Positions 1-6,968 of a DNA stretch of 64,000 bases are shown here, one piece after another (the first letter of the stretch is position 1; each line of letters starts with the position of its first letter). The notes beneath the pieces were generated by a model that was not told the origin of the DNA, did not search any database, and saw only the letters and a program-made list of their open reading frames with translations. Made by a program: the position numbers and the translations under genes. Source of the DNA: a virus; the IMG/VR virus record IMGVR_UViG_3300031999_000009, positions 1 to 64,000 of that record. One strand, 5' to 3'.

Positions 1-1
1 T

Positions 2-181
2 GCCGTGACCGTGCCGCGCTCGACAGCCATCGAGATTGCGCTCGATGCCGGACGCATGGAGCAGCGGCTCGCGACCAGCGGGGCCCCGGCCGAATTGATG
101 GAGAAGATTCGCGCCGCCGACTACAAGACTCTGATCAAGACCGTGCGGCCGGCGTTCAGCTACGCCAGGTATGGGATGTGA
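2..181 (+). CDS. 3' end of an unrecognised protein (partial)
   Basis: The window opens inside this gene. The last 59 residues are readable (ending ...RPAFSYARYGM) in the frame that stops at TGA 179-181. The C-terminus is mixed charged and helical-looking, with no motif I recognise. Its stop overlaps the GTG start of the next small gene, so the two are probably translationally coupled. The terminase expected upstream of the portal is not visible in the window; I cannot tell whether this fragment belongs to it. Confidence 0.6.
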   Translation, partial: AVTVPRSTAIEIALDAGRMEQRLATSGAPAELMEKIRAADYKTLIKTVRPAFSYARYGM

Positions 182-357
182 CGCAGGGACAGCAACGCGG
201 ATTCGACGGCACGGTGGTCTACCGCTGGGTGCTGTCGTTGCCCGGCGGGTCGCACGTCTACACGTGGGCGGCGACGCGCGCGGACGCGATCGCGAAATGT
301 CTCGCGCATCGGAAAGTGACGCCGGTGACGGTTGAACCCGCACCGCCGTTGTGGTAA
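178..357 (+). CDS. Small hypothetical protein, 59 aa
   Basis: A GTG start at 178 overlaps the previous stop (GTGA), the same coupling used throughout this genome. The product has an aromatic beta-like core (TVVYRWVLSLPGGSHVYTW) followed by a short helix and a proline-rich tail. No family is recognised. It is the last protein gene before the tRNA array. Confidence 0.55.
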   Translation: MTQGQQRGFDGTVVYRWVLSLPGGSHVYTWAATRADAIAKCLAHRKVTPVTVEPAPPLW

Positions 358-367
358 TGTTTCGTTT

Positions 368-443
368 CGCAGGGTGGAGCAGCGGCCAGCTCGCTTGGCT
401 CATAACCAAGAGGTCGGGGGTTCGAGTCCCTTCCCTGCATCCA
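368..443 (+). tRNA. tRNA-fMet-like initiator tRNA (CAT)
   Basis: This is a full cloverleaf with anticodon CAT at 401-403 and encoded CCA at 441-443. The first base C368 faces A in a C1-A72 mismatch, the hallmark of bacterial initiator tRNAs, and the D-stem has the initiator-type A11-U24 pair. The anticodon stem ends in only two G-C pairs (TTGG/CCAA) instead of the usual three. It therefore looks initiator-derived but divergent. An elongator Met tRNA would not carry the C1-A72 mismatch. Confidence 0.85.
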
Positions 444-607
444 AGATTCCAATGACGCAACACTCATCGTCTCAACGGTTACTTAGCTCGCGCCTATTGG
501 CGCTGAGTTATTGATCCGCGTGAGCTGGTGAGTCTCGCCGAAGCGTCAGCCTTCCTCTAGACAGACGACGTCGCAGCGCTCACTGATTCACGCGATAGCT
601 CTATCGC

Positions 608-697
608 GGAGAGTCGGCCTATCGGCTAGGGCACACAGTCTCGAAAACTGCCACCGCCTAAGAACGGCTGGGGGTTCAACTCCCTCACTCTCCGCCA
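608..697 (+). tRNA. tRNA-Ser (CGA)
   Basis: This is a 90-nt class II tRNA with a 7-bp acceptor stem (GGAGAGT/ACTCTCC), serine-type discriminator G, encoded CCA, a long variable arm (around 652-672) and anticodon CGA at 642-644, which reads UCG. The loop has the normal T33. Confidence 0.9.
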
Positions 698-699
698 AA

Positions 700-882
700 C
701 TATTCGCAGGTCGCTGGCGTGCACGGAACCATCTCGACGATCTCGTGGTCGATGATGGCGCACCGGCCGCAGACGAGCCTGCCATCGTCGAGAACGAACG
801 GCTGTGGGTGTTCGCAGTCGTAGGGACAATGGGCGTGGTCGCAGTCGTGCTGGAGGCACCACTCGGAGTAGGTCACGCTCAT
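700..882 (-). CDS. Small Cys/His-rich protein, 60 aa, minus strand
   Basis: The ORF fills the gap between tRNA-Ser and tRNA-Leu(CAA) on the opposite strand. It encodes three Cys pairs or His-containing motifs (CLQHDCDHAHC, CPYDC, CGRC), consistent with a small zinc-binding protein, and the segment PFVLDDGRLVCGRC reads like real coding sequence. No clear Shine-Dalgarno precedes the ATG at 882. It would be the only minus-strand gene in the window and would be antisense to any tRNA read-through transcript. The plus strand here has no competing ORF. Confidence 0.5.
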   Translation of the reverse strand: MSVTYSEWCLQHDCDHAHCPYDCEHPQPFVLDDGRLVCGRCAIIDHEIVEMVPCTPATCE

Positions 883-890
883 ATCGTAAC

Positions 891-968
891 CGCCGCGTGA
901 AGGGAACAGGCAGACCTCCCAAGCTCAAACCTTGGGGCTTCTCGGTTCGACTCCGAGCGCGGCGACCA
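891..968 (+). tRNA. tRNA-Leu (CAA), short variable loop
   Basis: Acceptor CGCCGCG/CGCGGCG, discriminator A, encoded CCA, anticodon CAA at 926-928 in a CTCAAAC loop, T-arm CTCGG/CCGAG. Only five bases (GGCTT) separate anticodon and T stems, so it lacks the long variable arm normal for bacterial tRNA-Leu. Confidence 0.85.
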
Positions 969-972
969 TCGT

Positions 973-1047
973 GGACCTGTGGCGAACGGCAGAGCAGGCG
1001 AGCTTAAACCTCGCCGGGTGCGGGTTCGAATCCCGCCGGGTCCACCA
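973..1047 (+). tRNA. tRNA-Leu (TAA), short variable loop
   Basis: Acceptor GGACCTG/CGGGTCC, discriminator A, CCA, anticodon TAA at 1005-1007, T-stem GCGGG/CCCGC. The variable region is five bases. The D-arm sequence (TGGCGAACGGCAGA) is leucine-like. Confidence 0.85.
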
Positions 1048-1052
1048 GACTT

Positions 1053-1136
1053 CGGCACGTGGCGGAACGGCAGACGCGCAAGCCCGAGGCGCTTGTGGAG
1101 AAATCCGTGGAGGTTCGATTCCTCTCGTGCCGACCA
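1053..1136 (+). tRNA. tRNA-Leu (GAG)
   Basis: An 84-nt class II tRNA with acceptor CGGCACG/CGTGCCG, discriminator A, CCA and a true variable arm (GGA GAAA TCC). The anticodon loop is CCGAGGC with GAG at 1086-1088. Position 33, almost always U, is C here. Confidence 0.85.
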
Positions 1137-1140
1137 TCTT

Positions 1141-1224
1141 GGAGGCGTAGACCGTTATGGAGACGGGGCTGTCTGTAGAACAGTCGTTTCGGCTCGGCTG
1201 GTTCGATTCCAGCCGCCTCCACCA
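1141..1224 (+). tRNA. tRNA-Tyr (GTA)
   Basis: An 84-nt class II tRNA with acceptor GGAGGCG/CGCCTCC, discriminator A, CCA, anticodon GTA at 1175-1177 in loop CTGTAGA, and the extra arm typical of bacterial tRNA-Tyr. Confidence 0.9.
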
Positions 1225-1230
1225 TCTCAC

Positions 1231-1308
1231 GGGCAAGTGAAGGGAACTGGCATACCTTGTCGGCTCAGACCCGGCAGCTTGTGGGTTCGACTCCCACCTT
1301 GCCCACCA
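1231..1308 (+). tRNA. tRNA-Leu (CAG), short variable loop
   Basis: Acceptor GGGCAAG/CTTGCCC, discriminator A, CCA, anticodon CAG at 1266-1268 in loop CTCAGAC, T-arm GTGGG/CCCAC. The variable region is five bases (AGCTT). Its D-arm closely resembles that of tRNA-Leu(CAA), suggesting a common duplicated ancestor. Confidence 0.85.
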
Positions 1309-1313
1309 GTTCT

Positions 1314-1338
1314 GAATCAGGAACGGCGATCCTGATTC
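1314..1338 (+). other. 9-bp perfect hairpin between tRNA genes
   Basis: GAATCAGGA and TCCTGATTC pair perfectly around the loop ACGGCGA. It is followed by CTTGACAC, not by a T run, so it is more likely an RNA-processing or stabilising hairpin than an intrinsic terminator. Confidence 0.55.
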
Positions 1339-1346
1339 CTTGACAC

Positions 1347-1433
1347 GGAAGGCGTCCGACTGGACGAGGAAGCAGCCCGCTAAGCTGCCGGCGCTCATCA
1401 CGCTTCGGGGTTCGAGTCCCCGGCCTTCCGCCA
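1347..1433 (+). tRNA. tRNA-Ser (GCT)
   Basis: An 87-nt class II tRNA with acceptor GGAAGGC/GCCTTCC, discriminator G, CCA and a long variable arm. The anticodon loop is CCGCTAA with GCT at 1379-1381. As in tRNA-Leu(GAG), position 33 is C instead of the conserved U. Confidence 0.87.
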
Positions 1434-1434
1434 T

Positions 1435-1508
1435 TGGCGAGTCGTTCAACGGCAGGACGGCGCCCTTTGAAGGCGTCTATCGTGGTTCGAATCCACGCTC
1501 GCCAGCCA
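1435..1508 (+). tRNA. tRNA-Gln (TTG)
   Basis: A 74-nt tRNA with acceptor TGGCGAG/CTCGCCA, glutamine-type discriminator G, CCA, anticodon TTG at 1467-1469 in loop CTTTGAA and a normal T33. Confidence 0.9.
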
Positions 1509-1513
1509 ACTCT

Positions 1514-1521
1514 GCTAGGAT
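1514..1521 (+). promoter_or_regulatory. Possible extended -10 promoter for the tmRNA
   Basis: TGC-TAGGAT lies 15 bp upstream of the mature tmRNA 5' end and resembles an extended -10 (TGnTATAAT). No -35 is seen. The tmRNA could instead be processed from the tRNA transcript. Confidence 0.3.
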
Positions 1522-1535
1522 GTGCAGGAAACTTT

Positions 1536-1900
1536 GGGGCCGACCCGGTTTCGACGGGTGTAAGAGAGCGATGTGTGCGTGCCGTCCTTGTCAGCCATGG
1601 ACGTAAAACGGGCGGACATCCTTCAACTGCTCAAGAAGCATTTGAACTCCCGATCGCGGCGTAACAACCGTCGTCGGGCGGTGGTCCTGCGAGGCGCCCA
1701 GTAGCAGGAACCCACTGTCATTTACCGGGCTAAGGCGTGGCGAGAATCCGGTGGTAGCCACGCACGAAAATCACGGTCGGATGGTGGAGGGCAAGTGCAA
1801 GCTGCCCCTCCCGCAGCCCAGCGGGTCATCTGGGATACGCACGTAGAGCACATCGAACGACGACATTCGGACGTGGGTTCGACTCCCACCGGCTCCACCA
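1536..1900 (+). ncRNA. ssrA: tmRNA (transfer-messenger RNA)
   Basis: A complete one-piece tmRNA. The 5' end GGGGCCGACCCGGTTTCGAC and the 3' end ...GGTTCGACTCCCACCGG plus CTCCACCA form the tRNA-like domain; acceptor GGGGCCG pairs with CGGCTCC and CCA is encoded. The tag frame ends at TAA 1662-1664 and reads GGHPSTAQEAFELPIAA at its C-terminus, a hydrophobic-AA degron end like other SsrA tags. The resume codon is probably GGC or GGA around 1611-1614 but is not certain. tmRNA releases ribosomes stalled on broken mRNA and tags the product for proteolysis. It directly follows the tRNA array. Confidence 0.93.
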
Positions 1901-1928
1901 CTTATGGCGATGATTCCCTCGGCGTAAC

Positions 1929-2417
1929 GTGCTTCCACTGCTCGTTTCGGCTGGCGCAACCTTCGGCGACGACGATCGTTACCGCTACAACTTGTGGCGA
2001 AACTTCGTTGTCGAGCCGAAGGACGCGTGCCTGTGGGTGATGCTGAACCCATCGACCGCGACCGCTACGGCTGATGATCCCACCGTCCGTCGGTGCCAAC
2101 AGTTCTCCCGCGCCTGGGGATTCGACGCGTGTCGCGTCGTGAACATCTTCGCGTGGCGGTCCACCGACCCGAAGGTCTTGACCCTCTTGGAAGACCCTGT
2201 GGGCCCAGAGAACGACGAATGGATTGCGCGCGAGGCGAGCTGGGCCGGCAAGATCATCTGCGCCTGGGGAGCCTACGGCCATCTCAGAGGCCGCAGCGAA
2301 CGGATTCGTCATCTCCTTGCGCCTTACGAGCCCTGGTGCTTCGGCCTCACCAAGAACATGCAGCCACTTCATCCGCTCTACCAACATTCGACCACGCCGC
2401 TGGTGCGCTGGGCGTGA
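1929..2417 (+). CDS. DUF1643 family protein, 162 aa
   Basis: The sequence matches the DUF1643 pattern throughout: YRYNLWRNF near the N-terminus, LNPSTA, DDPTVRRC, the WGFD/VNIFAWRSTDPK block, GPEND, AWG, and GLTKN...HPLY near the end. The family is common in phages and bacteria; its activity is not established. The GTG start at 1929 is chosen because it gives the usual N-terminus; no strong ribosome site is visible. It starts 28 bp after the tmRNA and overlaps the next gene by GTGA. Confidence 0.8.
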   Translation: MLPLLVSAGATFGDDDRYRYNLWRNFVVEPKDACLWVMLNPSTATATADDPTVRRCQQFSRAWGFDACRVVNIFAWRSTDPKVLTLLEDPVGPENDEWIAREASWAGKIICAWGAYGHLRGRSERIRHLLAPYEPWCFGLTKNMQPLHPLYQHSTTPLVRWA

Positions 2418-2611
2418 GAACAAAAGCAGAGATCGCCGCTGCCGCGGCGCACGACGAGGCCACCCGCCCGTTGATGCGCAACTGGATCGACAGCTTGGAC
2501 GGCATTCACCGAGGGCTGGTCTTCTGCGCGATGCGCGATGCGGCCCAACAGGCCATCGACGCGTGGGAAGCCGAGCGCCAGGAGCGCGTCGCGGCGGAGT
2601 TCTTCTCGTGA
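2414..2611 (+). CDS. Small hypothetical helical protein, 65 aa
   Basis: The GTG start overlaps the previous stop. The product is mostly alpha-helical and charged (AEIAAAAAHDEATRPL; DAAQQAIDAWEAERQERV). No family is recognised. It sits in a three-gene coupled run ending in the methyltransferase. Confidence 0.65.
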   Translation: MRTKAEIAAAAAHDEATRPLMRNWIDSLDGIHRGLVFCAMRDAAQQAIDAWEAERQERVAAEFFS

Positions 2612-3300
2612 AGTTGCCCATCACGCAGGAGAACCTGCGCGAGTGGTTCCCGTCACCGTATGTGGAGAACCCGCTAGCGGGTGACCCGTGGTGGCAATTG
2701 CAGTCGCTCGGCCTACTCTGCGCGCTTCAGTTCATGCGCCTGATCCCGGCCGGCGATCTCCAGCAGCAAGCGCTGATCGAACTGCGACGGGGCCTGGACA
2801 CGGGCCTGTTGGCGATTCCGGCGCCGTCCGACGAAGAGATCCAGCGTCGCCGCGCACAGTCGCTGGCTCCGTGGTGTCCGTCGCCCTTCCCGGTCGTGGA
2901 CGCGATGCTGAACTTGGCGGCGCTCACGCCAGACGACGTGCTGCTTGACCTGGGGAGTGGCGATGGCCGGATCGTGCTGGAAGCCGCTGCGCGCGGCGCG
3001 CGCTCCATCGGCGTGGAGATCGACGCGGCATTCGTGTCGGCGTCCATTGAGCGTGTGAGCGAAGACCCCGCCTACGCGCGGGCGTCCTTCCGCCACGAGA
3101 ACGCCCTCGAAGCCGACTTGTCAGAGGCGACCGTCATCACCTGCTACCTGGTGTCGACGTCGATGGCGGTGTTGTCCGAGAAATTCCGCACACTTCGGCC
3201 TGGAACACGTATCATTTCCCATGCGTTCGCAATGGCAAACTGGGCCCCGACTCGCGTCGTTCACGTGGACGGTGTGCCGGTTTTCCTGTGGACTGTGTGA
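2608..3300 (+). CDS. Class I SAM-dependent methyltransferase, 230 aa
   Basis: Residues about 105-230 form a Rossmann-type methyltransferase. Motif I is DLGSGDGR at residues 114-121, followed by an acidic end of strand 2 (GVEID). The segment TVITCYLVSTSM resembles motif IV of lysine/small-molecule methyltransferases with a T-x-x-x-Y-L signature. The N-terminal ~100 residues are helical and unassigned. The substrate is unknown; phage DNA or a virion or host protein are both possible. The GTG start overlaps the previous stop. Confidence 0.75.
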   Translation: MKLPITQENLREWFPSPYVENPLAGDPWWQLQSLGLLCALQFMRLIPAGDLQQQALIELRRGLDTGLLAIPAPSDEEIQRRRAQSLAPWCPSPFPVVDAMLNLAALTPDDVLLDLGSGDGRIVLEAAARGARSIGVEIDAAFVSASIERVSEDPAYARASFRHENALEADLSEATVITCYLVSTSMAVLSEKFRTLRPGTRIISHAFAMANWAPTRVVHVDGVPVFLWTV

Positions 3301-3326
3301 CAATGGGCGCCTGACGAAAGGACCGG

Positions 3327-4811
3327 ATGGCCCTCGCTGACTGGCTTCCATGGGGTCGCCCGCGCGACCGCGCGAGCACCACCGACTTGATGTCGGACGG
3401 GCTGCCGAAGGGCGTTCGCACCGTTCAAGGCGTGTCGTCGCAAGAATTCGGTGCCTCGGGCACTGAAAACTTCGGCGGCTACATCCGCAAGGAAGACTTC
3501 AATCCCGAGCTCGACGATTGGCAGCGCGCGGTTGCCATCTACGACAAGATGCGGCGCACGGATGCCCAGGTCCGCGCGATGCTGCAGGTCATCAAGCTGC
3601 CGCTCCGGGGCGCGACCTGGACGTGCAATCCCGCGTCGACCGACCCGATCGACAAGAAGATCGCTGACTACTGCAACAACGCGTTGTTCGACGACGACGC
3701 GATGGAAGACTCCTGGGACTTCACTCTGCGGCATATCCTGTTGCAGCTTGACTTCGGCGTGAGCGTGCTGGAGAAGGTTTGGAAGGTCGACGAGGATGGT
3801 CATTACCGCTTCAAGCGGCTGGCACCGCGGCTTCCGAAGACCTTGCGTGAATGGCACGTGAACCGGGAAGGCAAGCTGGTGGCCATCGTTCAATATGCGC
3901 CAGTGCCGCAGAGCACCACTCGGCTCGCCAACGCGCAGTTGCGCACGCCCACCTACAATACGAGCATCAGCTACCAGTATCTGACGATCCCCGCTGAATA
4001 CGCGGCCGTCTTCTGCTTGGAGCGCGAGGGCGACAACTACGAGGGCTACAGCCTCCTGCGGAACGTCTACCGCAATTGGTGGTTCAAGGACCAGGCGTAT
4101 CACACGATGGGCGTCGGCCTCGATCGGTGGGGCGTCGGCATTCCCGTCGCAGAGCTCGAGGAAGGACACACGCTCTCGACTGGCGATCTGCAGACGTTGC
4201 GCGAAGTCCTGCAGGCCATTCGTGCGAACGAGAAGTCCTACTTGGTCGCGCCGCCGCACGTGAAGTTCAAGATTCTTCCCGAGGGCGCATCCGGCGGCAC
4301 CATCGGCCAGTTCGGCATCGGGTGGATTGACCACAACGACTCGCAGATTGCCCGCAACGTGCTGGCGAACTTCCTGACGCTTGCGAAGGATTCGCAGGGA
4401 TCGCTCAATCAGGGCAGCGGCTCGCGGTTGACGGACATGTTCGTCAGTTCGTTGAACGGCATCGCGGCCGGCATCAACGGCGACCTGAAGCAGCAAATCA
4501 TCAAGCCGCTGTGCGACCTGAACTTCGATATGTCGCGTCGGCGGTATCCCGTTCCGGTCTGCCTTGACTTGGAGCAGGTCGAGCTGCAGAACCTGATTGA
4601 GATTCTTGCGAAGCTGACGGGCACCGTCATCACGCCGCAAGACGACGACGAGACGTTGCTGCGGAAGATGCTTGGGCTGCCGAAGCTGGACCCGCACAAC
4701 AAGCGCGATCAGAATGATCCAGTCAAGGCAGAGATGACCACGGCGACCGACGCGGTCGCCCCACCGGCTCAGCAAACGCCGGCGCCTGGCGAAGTCGAGG
4801 GGAGCATATGA
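3327..4811 (+). CDS. Portal protein, Mu gp29-like (DUF935), 494 aa
   Basis: The portal forms the dodecameric ring at the capsid vertex through which DNA enters and leaves. The sequence has the DUF935 layout: an N-terminal segment leading into YDKMRRTDAQVRAML, a central block with FKRLAPRLPKTL and YSLLRNVYRNWWFKDQA, and a C-terminal stem/wing region, ending in an Ala/Pro-rich tail. Length is in the family range. A good ribosome site (GAAAGGA) precedes the ATG. It opens the head module and overlaps the next gene by ATGA. Confidence 0.8.
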   Translation: MALADWLPWGRPRDRASTTDLMSDGLPKGVRTVQGVSSQEFGASGTENFGGYIRKEDFNPELDDWQRAVAIYDKMRRTDAQVRAMLQVIKLPLRGATWTCNPASTDPIDKKIADYCNNALFDDDAMEDSWDFTLRHILLQLDFGVSVLEKVWKVDEDGHYRFKRLAPRLPKTLREWHVNREGKLVAIVQYAPVPQSTTRLANAQLRTPTYNTSISYQYLTIPAEYAAVFCLEREGDNYEGYSLLRNVYRNWWFKDQAYHTMGVGLDRWGVGIPVAELEEGHTLSTGDLQTLREVLQAIRANEKSYLVAPPHVKFKILPEGASGGTIGQFGIGWIDHNDSQIARNVLANFLTLAKDSQGSLNQGSGSRLTDMFVSSLNGIAAGINGDLKQQIIKPLCDLNFDMSRRRYPVPVCLDLEQVELQNLIEILAKLTGTVITPQDDDETLLRKMLGLPKLDPHNKRDQNDPVKAEMTTATDAVAPPAQQTPAPGEVEGSI

Positions 4812-5776
4812 AGATTGCCGGTCAGCGCGTAGATGGCGCTCTCCATCTGGCTCTTGGCGGAGGCGTCTCCGTCGTGCTGCGCGGGCAGCACATGAGCCGG
4901 CCGCTTGACGAATCCGTCGCCGAGCGCATGGGCCCGTGGCACGCCGTGGTGTCGTCGTTCGATTCGCGTCGTCGTGTCGAGCGCATGTTGGAGACGGCGC
5001 GCGTGGTGCCGATCTCGCAGCTCGCCATCTCGTTGGACATGAGCTTCGACGAACGCCGCGAGCGCGTGTGCAACGCGTTGTGCGAGAAGCTCGGGATGCC
5101 GAAGCCTGGGTCGAACATGCCGATGTCCGCAGCGGGGCCCTGGATTCCCACCAACGGGCTTGGCGAGGAATGGGTCGTCTACTGCATGGACGGCAAGCAC
5201 TTCGTGCTGGGCTACGACATCGACGACATGGGCGTCGTCACGTTCACGGAAGGCGAGGCCGAGGAAGTGGTGCAGGCGTGGCAGACGCTCGCGGAGCGAG
5301 CAGCCGAAGAGGCGCGCGAAGAGGTCACGCGCGTCGAGCCTGCGTCAGAGGGCGGCGGGGCCGAGAACGTGGACTTGTCGCGCTCGGTGTGGAGGTTCTC
5401 GAATCCAGACGGCATCAATCAATACACCGGTGGCGGCGGGGCGGGCAAGTTCGCGGCGAAAGAATCGACTGAGCGTGCAACGTCCGGCGAGCGCAGGGAG
5501 GCGGCTGGGCACTCCTCGGCGCGCGACGCTCACATTGCAGCGGCTGAAGCACACCGGATGGCCGCGAACAAGACCGGCAGCTCTGAAGCCGCTCGGGCGG
5601 CCACCGCCAAGGCCGCTGCTCTGACGGCTGGATTCAAGTCTGGGGCTGCCGCTGCCAAGGCTGCGGCTCGTGCACGCGAGGAAGCCGCCAATAGCACGAC
5701 CGACAACGCGCCTGGTTACGCCCACGGTGAGGCCCAGAAAGCCCACATGGACGCGGCTCGCGCACACGGAGCATAA
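4808..5776 (+). CDS. Head-module protein with NQYT motif, 322 aa
   Basis: The N-terminal ~75 residues (MKIAGQRVDGALHLALGGG...) are paralogous to the N-terminus of the gene at 6969. Residues around 198-215 carry a SNPDGINQYTGGGGAGKF motif that recurs in the next gene as SNPEGVNQYT. The C-terminal 110 residues are very Ala-rich and helical, possibly coiled coil. The position next to the portal suggests a minor capsid or internal head role; the function is unproven. Confidence 0.7.
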   Translation: MKIAGQRVDGALHLALGGGVSVVLRGQHMSRPLDESVAERMGPWHAVVSSFDSRRRVERMLETARVVPISQLAISLDMSFDERRERVCNALCEKLGMPKPGSNMPMSAAGPWIPTNGLGEEWVVYCMDGKHFVLGYDIDDMGVVTFTEGEAEEVVQAWQTLAERAAEEAREEVTRVEPASEGGGAENVDLSRSVWRFSNPDGINQYTGGGGAGKFAAKESTERATSGERREAAGHSSARDAHIAAAEAHRMAANKTGSSEAARAATAKAAALTAGFKSGAAAAKAAARAREEAANSTTDNAPGYAHGEAQKAHMDAARAHGA

Positions 5777-5777
5777 A

Positions 5778-6953
5778 ATGCCTGGCAGACCTCACCACAC
5801 CGAACACATGAAGTCGTGCGTCGAAAAGGTCATGGCGTCAGGCAAGGACGAGTCTGCGGCCTACGCGATTTGCACGGCGTCGCTGCAGGACGCCGGCCAG
5901 CCCATCTTCGAAGCAGACGACCAGGCCGCCGATGCGGTGCACTTGCGCCTCCTGGCCGTCCGGCATCGCATCCTCGCGCTGTCGAATCCAGAAGGCGTCA
6001 ACCAATACACGGCGGGCGGTGGCCGGGCTGGCCACTTCGACGACAAGGACAGCAGCCGCATCTCCGGCATCGCGTCGAAGGCTGGCGGCGATCGCGACAA
6101 GGAAAACGCCTTGGCGTCGCAGATGGCGAAGTCCATCACGGACCCAGACAAGGCGCATCGCCGTGCGAATGCCGCCGAAGACCAAAACTATCACCAGGTG
6201 GCCGCGATCTTCCGCGCCAGAGGCGACGAGCTGCAGCCCAAGCCCTCCGCAGGCGGCGAGCACGCTGCGAAGGACACCGAGCGCATCGCGGGCATTGTCA
6301 CGCGTGCAGGCGGGTCGTTCGACAAACAGTCCGCCCTGGCCGAGCAGATGGCGAAGTCCATCGACAGCCCTGAGAAAGCCGCCGCTCGCGCCTCTGCGGC
6401 TGAAGCGGCCGGACACCCGCACATTGCCGAGAAGTTCCACGAGCGCGTGCAGGAACTGACACCCAAGACCGCTGAGGTCAAGGCTGAGACGCCGAACGCG
6501 CAGGCCCCGCCTGTCTCGACGGTTGCGCCGCCGAAGGCCGACACGGGCCCCAAAATGGGCGAGCACCTCTCGCCGCGCATGCAGATCATCAAGACCGAGG
6601 GCGAGCAGCTCCGCGGAAGTGAGCGTCCGCTCGACTACGGTCACGTGAACGAGCTGCTCCGCGAGAAATACGGCGACGAGCGTGGCAACAAGCAATACGA
6701 GAAGCTGATTGACGCGCCAGGCCGAGGCGTGCATTTCGTCGTGGGCACCAAGATCCAGATGGAGAAGGTCGCGATGGCTAAAGCGGTGGGCGTGCCGCGC
6801 GATCAGATTTCCGAACACAGCTATGGGTCGTTGCACGGCAAGTGGATGGCGCAGAAGGCGTCCAAGAAACTGTCGGCGATGGACGACGACCTCGACATCA
6901 TTCTCTTGCGTTCACTGGCCGAACATCATCGGTCCCTGGCCGCGTCGTTGTAG
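5778..6953 (+). CDS. Head-module protein with internal repeats, 391 aa
   Basis: The start is the ATG at 5778, one base after the previous stop and with GGAG upstream. The N-terminus (HMKSCVEKVMASG...AYAICTASL) is a Cys-containing helical segment found in phage head proteins. Then come the SNPEGVNQYT motif and two ~60-residue repeats (SRISGIASKAGG...MAKSITDPDKA and ERIAGIVTRAGG...MAKSIDSPEKA). The C-terminus is charged. Probably a minor virion protein; no catalytic motif is seen. Confidence 0.7.
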   Translation: MPGRPHHTEHMKSCVEKVMASGKDESAAYAICTASLQDAGQPIFEADDQAADAVHLRLLAVRHRILALSNPEGVNQYTAGGGRAGHFDDKDSSRISGIASKAGGDRDKENALASQMAKSITDPDKAHRRANAAEDQNYHQVAAIFRARGDELQPKPSAGGEHAAKDTERIAGIVTRAGGSFDKQSALAEQMAKSIDSPEKAAARASAAEAAGHPHIAEKFHERVQELTPKTAEVKAETPNAQAPPVSTVAPPKADTGPKMGEHLSPRMQIIKTEGEQLRGSERPLDYGHVNELLREKYGDERGNKQYEKLIDAPGRGVHFVVGTKIQMEKVAMAKAVGVPRDQISEHSYGSLHGKWMAQKASKKLSAMDDDLDIILLRSLAEHHRSLAASL

Positions 6954-6968
6954 ACAGAAGGAGCAGAC

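Noticed and set aside
368-1508. CRISPR-like array, because of regularly spaced repeats
   Set aside because: The repeated blocks are tRNA T-arms and CCA ends with different anticodons; spacing matches tRNA genes.
1347-1900. tRNA or tmRNA gene as a prophage attachment site
   Set aside because: No duplicated 3' tRNA/tmRNA fragment and no integrase in the window.
1-3300. Terminase large subunit expected upstream of the portal
   Set aside because: No Walker A or nuclease motifs in any frame of this stretch; the 59-residue partial gene at the left edge is not identifiable.
3261-4775. Long minus-strand ORF (504 aa) opposite the portal gene
   Set aside because: Antisense shadow of a GC-rich gene; low-complexity Arg/Leu/Val composition and no motif, whereas the + strand has clear portal features.
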